A stretch of 64,000 nucleotides of DNA from Microcoleus sp. FACHB-831 (GCF_014695585.1 NZ_JACJON010000025.1:1-64000); one strand, 5' to 3'; positions 26,801 through 35,764 are shown, numbered from the stretch's first letter. The notes: generated by a model from the sequence alone, not told the origin. Made by a program: numbers and translations.

Positions 26801-26906
26801 AAAAGGGGGTGACACCCCCCACCCCGAAATGATATATTGATGTTTAGTAGATGCACCCTGATGATCGGGAGAGAAGCCAACTGGCTCTCTTCTTTTTTTT
26901 TCGGGG
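26801..26906 (+). ncRNA. Candidate small RNA, copy C
   Basis: It has the same promoter (-35 GTGACA 26809-26814, -10 TATATT 26833-26838) and the same terminator (T9 26893-26901) as copy B, 186 bp further on. The predicted transcript is about 26845-26901. The sequence between copies B and C is unrelated to that between A and B, so conservation is limited to the predicted gene. Confidence 0.65.
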
Positions 26907-26954
26907 TTAGATGACGGACTTGGATCTGCGAGTACATTTCCGGAGTCCAGAGAC

Positions 26955-26964
26955 TTGCTATAAT
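26955..26964 (+). promoter_or_regulatory. Extended -10 promoter of argJ
   Basis: TTGCTATAAT contains TGn directly before a consensus TATAAT. It would start transcription near 26971 and give a leader of about 34 nt before the argJ ATG. No good -35 is seen, as expected for an extended -10 promoter. Confidence 0.55.
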
Positions 26965-27004
26965 CTGCTCACTCTAGGGAAGCGAAAAGCTTATAGGAGG
27001 AGTG

Positions 27005-28246
27005 ATGTCAGACTGGCAGGTAATTAGCGGTGGGGTTACTGCGCCGAGAGGATTTCGGGCAGCGGGAATTAGGGCAGGGCTGAAACCTTCAGGATTACCA
27101 GATTTAGCATTGATTGTGTCGGATGTAGAAGCGATCGCGGCTGGTGTGTTCACTACATCTGTTGTTCGCGCCGCACCTATAGACTATTGTCGCCAACGAC
27201 TGCAAGCCAAACATAGTGCGCGTGCTATTCTCTGCAATGCCGGACAAGCGAATGCGGCTACAGGCGAACAAGGGTGGTTGGATACTCTAGAAAGTGCAAT
27301 GATGCTGGGGCAAGCGCTGAATATTCCCTCAGAATCAGTATTGATAGCGTCTACTGGCGTAATCGGACAACGGATTAAGATGGACGCGCTAAAGGCGGGG
27401 ATTCCCAACTTAGTAGCGGCGGTGTCGGAAACTGGTGGGGATGCAGCAGCAAAAGCTATATGTACTACTGACTTAGTACCGAAATCAATAGCCCTAGAGA
27501 CAACAATAGGCGATCGCACCGTGCGAATAGGCGGTATGTGCAAAGGAAGCGGGATGATTCATCCCAACATGGCGACAATGCTAGCCTTTGTGACTTGCGA
27601 TGCAGCAGTTTCGCCATCGCTATGGCAGAAAATGTTGAGTAGAGCCGCAGATCAAAGTTTTAATCAAATTACAGTCGATGGCGATACAAGTACAAATGAT
27701 AGTTTGTTTGCCTTAGCGAACGGTCAATCGCGGACACCTGCGATTACAGAGATGGGGGCTGAAGCTGAGAAATTGGAAGCAATGCTGACAGAAGTTTGTC
27801 AGTATTTAGCGAAGGCGATCGCGCGTGACGGAGAAGGTGCAACTTGCTTAATTGAAGTGCAAGTTACAGGCGCAGTTGATGAAGAAGCTGCACGTAAAGT
27901 AGCCAAAACAATTGTAGGTTCATCTTTAGTTAAGTCAGCAATTTTTGGTCGCGATCCAAACTGGGGAAGAATTGCAGCGGCGGCGGGACGTGCTGGGGTT
28001 GCTTTCGATCAAGAAAATTTGCGAATTCAGCTAGGCGATTTCTTAATGATGGAACATGGGCAACCCCAGCAATTCGATCGCGCAGCGGCGAGTGCTTATT
28101 TGAAAGCTGCGGCGGCTGGTGCTTATTTGAAAGAAGATACTGTTTTAATTTCGGTGAGTATTGGCAACGGTGCGGGTTCTGGTACAGCTTGGGGTTGTGA
28201 CTTGAGTTACGACTACGTGAAGATTAACGCCGAGTATACGACATAA
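27005..28246 (+). CDS. argJ: Bifunctional ornithine acetyltransferase / N-acetylglutamate synthase
   Basis: A 413-residue ArgJ of the cyclic arginine pathway. It moves the acetyl group from N-acetylornithine to glutamate and, if bifunctional, also uses acetyl-CoA. The precursor cleaves itself at the conserved MATMLAF motif in the KGSGMIHPNMA segment (around residue 190), where Thr becomes the nucleophile. The C-terminal FGRDPNWGR motif is present. Start: AGGAGG lies at 26995-27000, 4 nt before ATG 27005. A GTG at 27002 is in frame but only 1 nt from the Shine-Dalgarno. Confidence 0.96.
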   Translation: MSDWQVISGGVTAPRGFRAAGIRAGLKPSGLPDLALIVSDVEAIAAGVFTTSVVRAAPIDYCRQRLQAKHSARAILCNAGQANAATGEQGWLDTLESAMMLGQALNIPSESVLIASTGVIGQRIKMDALKAGIPNLVAAVSETGGDAAAKAICTTDLVPKSIALETTIGDRTVRIGGMCKGSGMIHPNMATMLAFVTCDAAVSPSLWQKMLSRAADQSFNQITVDGDTSTNDSLFALANGQSRTPAITEMGAEAEKLEAMLTEVCQYLAKAIARDGEGATCLIEVQVTGAVDEEAARKVAKTIVGSSLVKSAIFGRDPNWGRIAAAAGRAGVAFDQENLRIQLGDFLMMEHGQPQQFDRAAASAYLKAAAAGAYLKEDTVLISVSIGNGAGSGTAWGCDLSYDYVKINAEYTT

Positions 28247-28263
28247 GGATGCGATCGTATTGC

Positions 28264-28380
28264 CCTGGCGATGTTCGTAATCGCGGCTAGACAAACGAAG
28301 TCCGCCTTCGCGGACTAAGAAATGTTCAATTTAACCCGCGAAGGCGGGTTTTGTCTGTGTAGCCGCGAATTCTATTCGCC
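28264..28380. repeat. Cloverleaf-like palindromic repeat, unit 1
   Basis: The outer arms are CCTGGCGA...TCGCGGCTA on the left and TAGCCGCGA...TTCGCC on the right. They enclose two perfect hairpins: GTCCGC-CTTC-GCGGAC (28300-28315) and AACCCGC-GAAG-GCGGGTT (28333-28350). Length 117 bp. It sits on the left side of the transposase gene. Confidence 0.85.
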
Positions 28381-28447
28381 AAAACAATTTAAAATATGCC
28401 TCAGCATCCATAAAGCAGACGATTTAAATTATGCGTTTCTAACACAA

Positions 28448-28861
28448 ATGAGGTCAAATTTCACGCAGTTATATCTCCATTGCGTTTGGGCAACATGGGA
28501 TAGATTGCCTTTAATTACACCAGATATTCAGAAGCAGCTTTATTCAGCGATTATTGGAGAGTGCAACCAGCTAGGATGTACAGTCATTGCCGTTGGTGGC
28601 GTTGAGGATCATATCCATCTCTTAACAGGTTTTTCGACTACTGTAACCGTATCTAACCTGATTAAGCAAATCAAGGGCAGTTCATCTCATCTAATTACCC
28701 ACGAAATAAAACCTGGTGAATTTTTTAAATGGCAAGGCAGCTACGGGGCTTTTACTGTTAGCCATGATGCTATAGATAAGGTGGCTGACTATATCAGAAA
28801 TCAGCGCATTCACCATCATCAAAAATCACTGATTTCTACTTGGGAAATAAATACGGACTAA
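28448..28861 (+). CDS. Y1 transposase (IS200/REP-associated type)
   Basis: A 137-residue HUH nuclease. It has a His-hydrophobic-His motif (DHIHLL, His55 and His57) and catalytic Tyr115 in a YIRNQR motif, matching the single-tyrosine transposases. These cut and join single-stranded DNA at hairpins. The gene is bracketed by palindromic repeat units 1 and 2, the arrangement expected for a REP-associated transposase that mobilises or maintains such repeats. No tnpB is present. I took ATG 28448; the frame is open from 28322, but that part is repeat sequence. Confidence 0.85.
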   Translation: MRSNFTQLYLHCVWATWDRLPLITPDIQKQLYSAIIGECNQLGCTVIAVGGVEDHIHLLTGFSTTVTVSNLIKQIKGSSSHLITHEIKPGEFFKWQGSYGAFTVSHDAIDKVADYIRNQRIHHHQKSLISTWEINTD

Positions 28862-28873
28862 TTTATGAAATGT

Positions 28874-29096
28874 CCTAGCGATGTTCGTAATCGCGGCTAG
28901 ACAAACGAAGTCCGCCTGCGCGGACTAAGAACATTTTTCATTTAACCCGCGAAGGCGGGTTTTGTGTGTGTAATTTCCCTGGCGATTGGAAATCGCGGCT
29001 AGACAAACGAAGTCCGCCTACGCGGACTAAGAACATTTTTAATTTAACCCGCGAAGGCGGGTTTTGCCTGTGTAGCCGCGAATTCTATTCGCCAGG
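28874..29096. repeat. Cloverleaf-like palindromic repeats, units 2 and 3
   Basis: Unit 2 (about 28874-28971) begins like unit 1 but lacks the right outer arm. Unit 3 (28978-29096) is complete: outer arms CCTGGCGA and TTCGCCAGG, and inner hairpins GTCCGCCTACGCGGAC and AACCCGCGAAGGCGGGTT. Hairpin loop bases vary between units while the arms are kept. Confidence 0.85.
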
Positions 29097-29120
29097 ACGA
29101 TGAAAACTTTCTACAACCCT

Positions 29121-29290
29121 TACCTCGCGGCTTTTGCCTGTGTAGCCGCGAATTCTATTCGCCGGGACAATGAAAATTTTCTACAACCCTTACCTCGCGG
29201 GTTTTGTCTGTGTAGCCACCAATTCCATTCGCTGGGGCGATTTCCCTCGCGGGTTTTGTCTGTATAGCCGCAAATTCCATTCGTTGGGGT
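29121..29290. repeat. Three partial repeat units (right ends only)
   Basis: Copies of the right arm (GCGGGTTTTGTCTGTGTAGC followed by AATTC(T/C)ATTCG) start near 29121, 29191 and 29244. The first two are spaced 70 bp and also repeat the intervening spacer (AATTTTCTACAACCCTTACC). They look like decayed or truncated products of units 1-3. Confidence 0.75.
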
Positions 29291-29350
29291 AAGACATTCG
29301 CCTGGTTTTGATGTGCCACAATAAACCTAATTGTCTCACACTCATAAACA

Positions 29351-30472
29351 ATGGTTTGGGCAGCAGGAAAGCAGTTGCAGGGCGGGCGATACGTCATTGA
29401 AAAAGTTCTGGGAGAAGGGGGCTTCGGGATTACCTACAAAGCACTACACAAACTGCTAAATCAGCTAGTCGTGATTAAAACGCCCAACCAGAGACTAAAA
29501 TATGACCCCGACGAATACCCCAAGTATTTGCAGCGATTCAAGGAGGAAGGGCAGCGACTGGCAAGGCTGTCTGAAAAGCCGCATCCCAATATTGTGCGCG
29601 TCAGCAATTTGTTTGAAGAGGGCGGAACATACTACCTGGTGATGGATTTTGTGCCAGGGGTGAGTTTGGAATCTTTAGTGCGGCGTCGGGGGGCGTTACC
29701 TCAAGAAGAAGCAATCGAGTATGTACGACAAATTGGGGCAGCCCTAACCATAGTACACAAGGCGAATCTGGTGCATCGGGATGCTCACCCAGGTAACATT
29801 ATGGTGCAGAACGATGGTAAAGCTGTGCTGATTGATTTTGGCATTGCTGCGGATCTTGCCCTAAAGGTAAATACTTCTAAGCATCCTGCAAATAGGGCCT
29901 TTGCTCCCCCTGAACAGGAAGAAGGCAGTGGTGAGCCAACTGTAGATATTTACACTCTTACTGCATCTTTATACTATGCGGTGACTGGCCAATTCCCTAG
30001 TTGGCAACGACAGGGAAACAAGCCCAAATTAGTTCCACCGAAGCAATTTGCTAATATCAGCGATGACTTGAATCAGGCAATTCTCAAAGGGATGGAATTA
30101 GACGCAAGAAAGCGCCCTCAGTCGGTGCAGGAATGGTTGAAGTTGCTGGAAGTGGCGAATCGCGCTGCTCCGGCTCCTCCACCCCAACGAACAATAAGAA
30201 GAAATTTTAATTGGCAGGCGCTGGGCGAGCTGGTAGCATTCTTTCTATACAACACTTTAATGACCCTCTCATTCTGCATTATATTTGATTGGGATTGGAC
30301 TTTGAATTGGGTTGCTGCTTTGGGTATTGGTTTGATTCTTTTTAATACCCTCGTTTGGTGTTTAGCTTCTTATTATTTTTATTTGCATTATTTCCAATTG
30401 CGGTTCGGCGAGATCTTCTTCATGATTGTGCTACTAGGAAATACTTTATGGCTATTTGGGGGGGGCCGTTGA
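29351..30472 (+). CDS. Eukaryotic-type Ser/Thr protein kinase, membrane anchored
   Basis: A 373-residue kinase. Gly-loop LGEGGFGITYKA (residues 20-31), ATP-binding Lys43 (VVIK), catalytic loop HRDAHPGN (142-149), DFG (162-164). The loop has His where most kinases have Lys (HRDxK), but Asp and Asn are intact. The kinase domain ends near 265. Two hydrophobic segments near 295-345 form a C-terminal membrane anchor, so the kinase faces the cytoplasm. It is followed at about 170 bp by a TPR-protease gene on the same strand. Confidence 0.9.
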   Translation: MVWAAGKQLQGGRYVIEKVLGEGGFGITYKALHKLLNQLVVIKTPNQRLKYDPDEYPKYLQRFKEEGQRLARLSEKPHPNIVRVSNLFEEGGTYYLVMDFVPGVSLESLVRRRGALPQEEAIEYVRQIGAALTIVHKANLVHRDAHPGNIMVQNDGKAVLIDFGIAADLALKVNTSKHPANRAFAPPEQEEGSGEPTVDIYTLTASLYYAVTGQFPSWQRQGNKPKLVPPKQFANISDDLNQAILKGMELDARKRPQSVQEWLKLLEVANRAAPAPPPQRTIRRNFNWQALGELVAFFLYNTLMTLSFCIIFDWDWTLNWVAALGIGLILFNTLVWCLASYYFYLHYFQLRFGEIFFMIVLLGNTLWLFGGGR

Positions 30473-30642
30473 TGTGTCACCTATTAAAGTTTCGCTCATA
30501 ACCACAACGCTTTTTCAAACCTAATTTGATTTTAGCCCATGATAGCGATCGCCCTCATATAAAAACTCACCTCAACTGTGTCACCAAAAAGGTAGAGTAA
30601 TCTAGAATAATCTTTTCTACCCTTGATGTGAAAGTGAGAGAA

Positions 30643-32496
30643 ATGATGCGATCGCGTAAATTATCTAAAAAATCATTCCTAAAATTATTGACGCTGGGAT
30701 TAAGTTTGTATGCGCTTATATTACTGCCATTTATTGTAATGGGCATTAGCGCCCGCCTTTGTGTCGATCGAGGCAGGAGTTTGGAAAAGCAAGGGAAACT
30801 AAATGACGCGATCGCATCTTACCGACAAGCTACTAAATTTAACTCTAGCTATTTGTATGCTCACGTTCTTCTGGGTGATGCTCTTAGAAAAAAAGGTAAA
30901 TTTGATGAAGCGATCGCGGCTTATAATAAAGCTATTCTACTCGACCGTAATTATGTGTATGCTCACCAATCTTTGGGCAATGCGCTCAAACAGCAGGGTA
31001 AAATAGATGCGGCGATCGCTGTTTACCAAAACGCTATCGAGCTTAATCCCAAAGATGCTGTTTCTTATTCTATTCTAGGTCGTGCGCTATACGAGCGGGG
31101 TAAATTAGACAGTGCGATCGCTGCTTACAAAAAAGCTATCGAAATCGACCCTAAAATTGCAACTAATTACATCAATATAAGTTTAGCACTGAACAAACAG
31201 GAGAAATTAGACAGCGCGCTCGCTGCTTACAAAAAAGCCATAGAACTCGATCCTAAGTTAGCCAATAAGCACAAAAAGCTGGGTGAGGCATTAGCTTACG
31301 ATAAAAAACAAGACGCAGCATTAACAACTTACCGACAAGCAATTAAACGCAATCCAAAAGATGCCAGCGCTTACAACAATTTTGCCCAAGCGCTATACGA
31401 ACAGGAGAAATTAGACAAAGCGATCGCTGCTTATCGACAAGCAATTAAGCTCAATCCGAAATATGTCTCTGCTTACAATAATTTAGGCGATGCGCTGACA
31501 GAAAAAGGAAAATTAGACAGTGCGATCGCAGCTTACAGACAAACTATTAAACTCAACCCATCATCTGCCTCTGCTTACAATAATTTGGGCAATGCGTTAA
31601 GAAATGATGGTAAACTCAAGAGCGCGATCGCTGCCTATCGCCAGTCCATCAAAATCAATGACAAAAATGCCTCTGCTCACAACAATTTAGGTTTTGTTCT
31701 ACAGCAGCAAGGAAAATTTAAAGAAGCTATTAAAGAGTTTAGTTTAGCGATACAATTAGACCAAATTTGGAAAACACCTAAAATTAATCTCAGTGAAACA
31801 CAGCGTCTTTTAGCTATTCGCGATAACCCCAATATTTTAGCACGAGCAGAACGATTGCCAAGTAAAAATAAAGAACCTTTAGTTTCCCTCAAGCGTTCTA
31901 TCGTAAGGATTATTTTAAAGACACATTCCAATTATCGTACTGGTGCAGGATGGGTAGTTAAACGTGAGGGAAATACAGCTTGGCTTGTCACAAATCGCCA
32001 TGTTGTAACAGATAAAAATGAGCGGCAATATCAGAAAATTGAGGTTGAGTTTTATAGCGAACCCCGACCCAATCAATTCCGCAAGCGACGAGCCGCTGAA
32101 ATTACTAAAATTAGCAAAGCTGACGATCAACTGGATTTAGCTTTACTGAAAGTTACCGAAATTCCCAAGGATATCAAACCCTTACCCATATCTTCAATAG
32201 CTATTTCTCCGGGCACACCAGTTACTATCATCGGACACCCGATAACTGGCAATGATTGGGCAGCCATAAAAGGACGAGTCCGCAATAATATAGATGGAGA
32301 ATTACAACTATCAACCATTGTAACCGGAGGCCATTTTGGTAGTCCTGTTTTAGACCAGAATAATCGTGTTGTGGGCATCGTGTGGGCAGGAAAATTATTA
32401 GATAGAACCACTACAGCACCAGATAAACCTGGGTATGGTATTGCTTTTCCTATGAAACCAGTTATAGAACAACTGCAAAGCTGGGGAATAGACTAG
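30643..32496 (+). CDS. TPR-repeat protein fused to trypsin-like serine protease
   Basis: A 617-residue fusion. A basic start and one transmembrane helix (about residues 15-35) are followed by about ten TPRs with the AIAAYxxAIxLNPK pattern (about 45-375). A trypsin-like domain completes it. His of the triad is in TNRHVV, Asp in DLALLK, and Ser in GGHFGSPV, where the canonical GNSGGP has become GHFGSP with Ser kept. It is probably anchored with the protease in the periplasm and substrates recruited by the TPRs. I chose ATG 30643; a GTG 15 bases upstream is also in frame. Confidence 0.85.
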   Translation: MMRSRKLSKKSFLKLLTLGLSLYALILLPFIVMGISARLCVDRGRSLEKQGKLNDAIASYRQATKFNSSYLYAHVLLGDALRKKGKFDEAIAAYNKAILLDRNYVYAHQSLGNALKQQGKIDAAIAVYQNAIELNPKDAVSYSILGRALYERGKLDSAIAAYKKAIEIDPKIATNYINISLALNKQEKLDSALAAYKKAIELDPKLANKHKKLGEALAYDKKQDAALTTYRQAIKRNPKDASAYNNFAQALYEQEKLDKAIAAYRQAIKLNPKYVSAYNNLGDALTEKGKLDSAIAAYRQTIKLNPSSASAYNNLGNALRNDGKLKSAIAAYRQSIKINDKNASAHNNLGFVLQQQGKFKEAIKEFSLAIQLDQIWKTPKINLSETQRLLAIRDNPNILARAERLPSKNKEPLVSLKRSIVRIILKTHSNYRTGAGWVVKREGNTAWLVTNRHVVTDKNERQYQKIEVEFYSEPRPNQFRKRRAAEITKISKADDQLDLALLKVTEIPKDIKPLPISSIAISPGTPVTIIGHPITGNDWAAIKGRVRNNIDGELQLSTIVTGGHFGSPVLDQNNRVVGIVWAGKLLDRTTTAPDKPGYGIAFPMKPVIEQLQSWGID

Positions 32497-32574
32497 ATAA
32501 TCGAGAATAGAAAAGGCTATCCCATTAGGGAAGCGCTGCTTATTTATTGTTATCGCTTCTAGTAATTGAAACCA

Positions 32575-33102
32575 ATGTTAAGACGGATTTCTGTGGTCGG
32601 CACAAGTGGTTCGGGCAAGACAACTTTAGCGCGTCAAATATCGCAAATTCTTGCCATTACCCATGTGGAATTAGATGCACTCCACTGGGAACCGAACTGG
32701 ACGGAAGCACCAAAATATCTCTTTCGCGATCGCGTATTACAAGCTTTGAGTGGCGACAGTTGGGTTGTTGATGGAAATTACACCGCAGTGCGCGATATCG
32801 TTTGGGGTCGAGCTGATACAATTGTTTGGCTAGATTACTCTTTACCAGTCATGCTTTCACGGGTGGTGCGTCGCACTTTGCGGCGGGTGTTAATGCAAGA
32901 AGAACTCTGGAGTGGAAACCGCGAAACATGGCAAACAACTTTCAGCCGCGCTTCGATTATTTTGTGGCTGCTTCAAACTTATCAAAAAAACCGAAAAGAA
33001 TATCCAATTTTATTTAGCAAACAGGAATATGGCCATCTTCAAATAGTACATCTGCGATCGCCACAGATTACAAAAAATTGGCTATTTACTATAAAACCGT
33101 AA
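32575..33102 (+). CDS. P-loop nucleotide kinase-like protein (adenylate-kinase/FlaR type)
   Basis: A 175-residue protein. Walker A is GTSGSGKTT, then VELDALHWEPNW, then DGNYTAVRDIVWGRADTIVWLDY. This is the layout of small P-loop kinases annotated as topology-modulation or adenylate-kinase-like proteins. The Arg-rich segment VVRRTLRRVLMQEELW would close over the phosphates. The phosphorylated substrate is unknown. ATG 32575 was preferred to a TTG at 32566. Monocistronic. Confidence 0.8.
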   Translation: MLRRISVVGTSGSGKTTLARQISQILAITHVELDALHWEPNWTEAPKYLFRDRVLQALSGDSWVVDGNYTAVRDIVWGRADTIVWLDYSLPVMLSRVVRRTLRRVLMQEELWSGNRETWQTTFSRASIILWLLQTYQKNRKEYPILFSKQEYGHLQIVHLRSPQITKNWLFTIKP

Positions 33103-33285
33103 AAAGATACCGCAACTATTTGTATTTTTTATCAAGCTTGGTGAAGAGCTAGCGCTCTTTTTTAACCCCCAGAGATGACAGATCAATATATAGCGTTTAC
33201 ACAAGGAGAAAATCTGAAAAAATACTTTTTTACCCGACCGAGCCGATTCACCTAAAATTTTATAAATTGTGCTTAGTAAATAAAT

Positions 33286-33855
33286 ATGACGAATATCATT
33301 TTCAGACGAGCATCAGCGGCTGATTATCCTGAGATTATTGCTCTGCATAAAAAGAACCTTTTCTCGAATTTATCTGATATCGAGAGGCAGGATGGCTTTT
33401 TATCAATTGATATTAGCGATCCTCTGCTTGCAGCTATAAACGAAGACGTGGCGGTTATTGTCGGTGTGCAGGAGAAAGTAGCGATCGCATATGTTTGTGC
33501 AACCACTCAAGAATATTCTCAGCAGATTCCCTTGCTCAAATATATGATGAGCTTGTATCCTGAAACGATGTTTCAGGGGCAGCCTTTGAGCAATTATCGT
33601 TCTTTTTTGTATGGCCCCGTGTGTGTTGCGGCTGCTTACCGAGGGACTGGTATCCTACAAGGTTTGTTTAAAGCACTTCTAGCTCAAGTAGCCACACAGT
33701 TCAATGCTGGTGTTGCTTTTGTAGCAAAGGACAATCCGCGAAGTCTTCGGGCGCATACTCAAAAACTCGGTATGGAGATGCTCAGAGACTTTGAGTTTAA
33801 CGGCAAATCGTACTTCATACTTGGATTTCCAGTGCTACCTCAATCGCATTCTTAA
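33286..33855 (+). CDS. GNAT-family N-acetyltransferase
   Basis: A 189-residue acetyltransferase. The N-terminal FRRASAADYPEIIALHKKN segment and the acetyl-CoA-binding VAAAYRGTGILQGLFKALLA motif (consensus RxxGxG/A) define GNAT. It transfers acetyl from acetyl-CoA to an amine; the acceptor is unknown. No neighbour suggests a pathway. Confidence 0.83.
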   Translation: MTNIIFRRASAADYPEIIALHKKNLFSNLSDIERQDGFLSIDISDPLLAAINEDVAVIVGVQEKVAIAYVCATTQEYSQQIPLLKYMMSLYPETMFQGQPLSNYRSFLYGPVCVAAAYRGTGILQGLFKALLAQVATQFNAGVAFVAKDNPRSLRAHTQKLGMEMLRDFEFNGKSYFILGFPVLPQSHS

Positions 33856-34153
33856 TCTATTTCTTTGAGACGCCAAAGCCACCAAAACTAACACGGCGAA
33901 TATTCATCTACCAATTGCCACAGGTTGATCGTTTGAACGTATTTTTTCATATACCAAGCACTGCAAAGACCAAGCGTGCTTGTGCAATAAATCAATTTAG
34001 AGAGTTTACATAGGATAATCAGGCCCTTAGCGAAAGGAACACGCCGTTGGGGGCGATCGCTCCTCTGCTCCTCTTATACGATACCGGGATTTAGATTTTG
34101 CCTCTCTACTTCAACCCCAAAATACTAAACCCAAAGGGTATTAGAAATACGGT
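33856..34153. other. Intergenic region without a clear gene
   Basis: About 300 bases between the acetyltransferase and a doubtful small minus-strand ORF. I see one HIP1-like GGGCGATCGC near 34053 and no strong hairpin. Confidence 0.4.
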
Positions 34154-34354
34154 TCACTTTGTACCCTGAACTACCTGCAAATTGCCACCTGCATAAAGTT
34201 TGGCGTTGCTTACCTCAACCCTAAACTCCTCTAACAACGCAGCTAAAACCCTTTCGAGCAATTGCCCAGCAGTTTCCCTCTCAACCAATAGCGACCGTTG
34301 CAGCGACACACGCGAGATATCCAATGCTTTCACATTATGGGAGTATCGCACCAT
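34154..34354 (-). CDS. Doubtful small protein of unknown function
   Basis: A 66-residue frame on the minus strand with reasonable composition and a predicted helix (ERETAGQLLERVLAALLEEF). The helix is followed by a short strand segment ending in YAGGNLQVVQG. No family is recognised. It could be a true small protein divergent from hemH. Support is only codon-like composition and length. Confidence 0.4.
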   Translation of the reverse strand: MVRYSHNVKALDISRVSLQRSLLVERETAGQLLERVLAALLEEFRVEVSNAKLYAGGNLQVVQGTK

Positions 34355-34516
34355 AAATTGCGTAGCCTGACCAGAACTGCAACAGTGTCCTTAAGATAGT
34401 TCCCATCGCCTTATCCCCGGTAAAATTGTGTATCCTTTGTTGCCAACTGCAACCGCAAAAAGCATATATTGTTAAAATCAGTAACAAATATGAAAGATTG
34501 GGAAACTGTTACCGCT

Positions 34517-35680
34517 ATGGGTCGAGTTGGAGTTTTGCTGCTAAATCTAGGCGGGCCGGATGAATTAGAGGATGTCGGGCCTTTTCTGTTCAATCTGTTT
34601 TCCGACCCAGAAATTATCCGCATACCGTTTACGTCGCTACAACGACCCCTTGCATGGTTGATTTCCACCCGGAGAACCAAAAAATCGCAAGAGAACTACA
34701 AGAAAATTGGCGGCGGTTCGCCACTGCGGCGGATCACAGAAGCGCAGGCGATGGCGCTACAGGAAAAATTGCAGCAAAAAGGGCAAAATGTCAACGTATA
34801 TGTGGGGATGCGCTACTGGCATCCTTATACAGAAGAGGCAATCGTCCGCATTAAGCGCGACAACATCGATCGCGTTGTAATTTTACCTTTATATCCCCAA
34901 TTCTCCATCAGCACAAGCGGTTCAAGTTTTAGGCTTTTAGAAAAACTGTGGCAAGAAGACCCAGCACTGTCGCGAATTGAATATACAGTAATTCCCTCAT
35001 GGTATCAGCAGCCCAAATACCTCGAAGCAATGGCGGAGCTGATTGCCAAAGAACTCGACCAATTTGCCAATCCTGATGAGGCTCACATTTTCTTCAGCGC
35101 TCATGGTGTTCCAGTGAGTTACGTTGAAGAAGCGGGAGATCCATACCAGAAAGAAATTGAGGAATGCACTGCTTTAATTATGCAGACCCTCAATCGACCC
35201 AACGCGCATACCTTGGCTTACCAGAGTAGAGTGGGGCCAGTTGAGTGGCTAAAGCCATACACTGAAGATGCGATCGCAGAACTCGGTGCCCAAGGCGTTA
35301 AAAATATGGCTGTCGTGCCTATAAGCTTTGTTTCCGAACACATCGAAACTCTCGAAGAAATTGATATCGAATATCGAGAAGTAGCCGAAAAAGCTGGCAT
35401 TCACAACTTCCGTCGCGTGAGTGCGCCCAATACTCATCCCCTCTTCATTGAATCACTCACCGATCTGGTAGTTGATGCCCTCAATGCGCCTGCGGTGAAG
35501 CTATCGCAAGTCCCACAGCTTAAGAAACAAGTCAAAATGTACCCGCAAGAAAGTTGGGAGTGGGGTCTGACTACAACGGCAGAAATTTGGAACGGACGTC
35601 TGGCGATGCTGGGCTTTCTAGCGTTAATCCTAGAGTTAATAACTGGTCGCGGACTTCTGCACTTCGTAGGAATTTTGTAA
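34517..35680 (+). CDS. hemH: Ferrochelatase with C-terminal chlorophyll-binding-type helix
   Basis: A 387-residue HemH that inserts Fe2+ into protoporphyrin IX. Core motifs include LLNLGGPDE at the N-terminus, FFSAHGVP with the metal-binding His (about residue 200), and a conserved Glu region near 280 ([16 protein letters not shown]). The extra C-terminal helix [15 protein letters not shown] is a light-harvesting-like CAB motif, found in cyanobacterial ferrochelatases and linked to the thylakoid. I chose ATG 34517 ([10 protein letters not shown]); an upstream frame start at 34469 adds 16 residues that do not match the family. Confidence 0.96.
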   Translation: MGRVGVLLLNLGGPDELEDVGPFLFNLFSDPEIIRIPFTSLQRPLAWLISTRRTKKSQENYKKIGGGSPLRRITEAQAMALQEKLQQKGQNVNVYVGMRYWHPYTEEAIVRIKRDNIDRVVILPLYPQFSISTSGSSFRLLEKLWQEDPALSRIEYTVIPSWYQQPKYLEAMAELIAKELDQFANPDEAHIFFSAHGVPVSYVEEAGDPYQKEIEECTALIMQTLNRPNAHTLAYQSRVGPVEWLKPYTEDAIAELGAQGVKNMAVVPISFVSEHIETLEEIDIEYREVAEKAGIHNFRRVSAPNTHPLFIESLTDLVVDALNAPAVKLSQVPQLKKQVKMYPQESWEWGLTTTAEIWNGRLAMLGFLALILELITGRGLLHFVGIL

Positions 35681-35714
35681 AAGTAACAAGCGCGAAGCGT
35701 CGTAGCAAATCCGA

Positions 35715-35754
35715 AAAAGGCACAAGGAAGAATTCTTTCTTGTGCCTTTTTCCT
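35715..35754. terminator. Bidirectional terminator after hemH
   Basis: Perfect 12-bp arms AAAAGGCACAAG (35715-35726) and CTTGTGCCTTTT (35739-35750), with T-runs on the plus strand and A-runs on the left, so it can end both converging genes. Confidence 0.85.
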
Positions 35755-35764
35755 TTTAAATTTC

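Noticed and set aside
26454-26937. Minus-strand frames across the small RNA array (repeated SLPIIRVHLLNI segments)
   Set aside because: The repeat arises from translating the RNA units in antisense; promoter and terminator signals are on the plus strand.
28322-28447. Extended N-terminus of the transposase
   Set aside because: The first 42 codons lie in the palindromic repeat and do not match Y1 transposases, which begin near ATG 28448.
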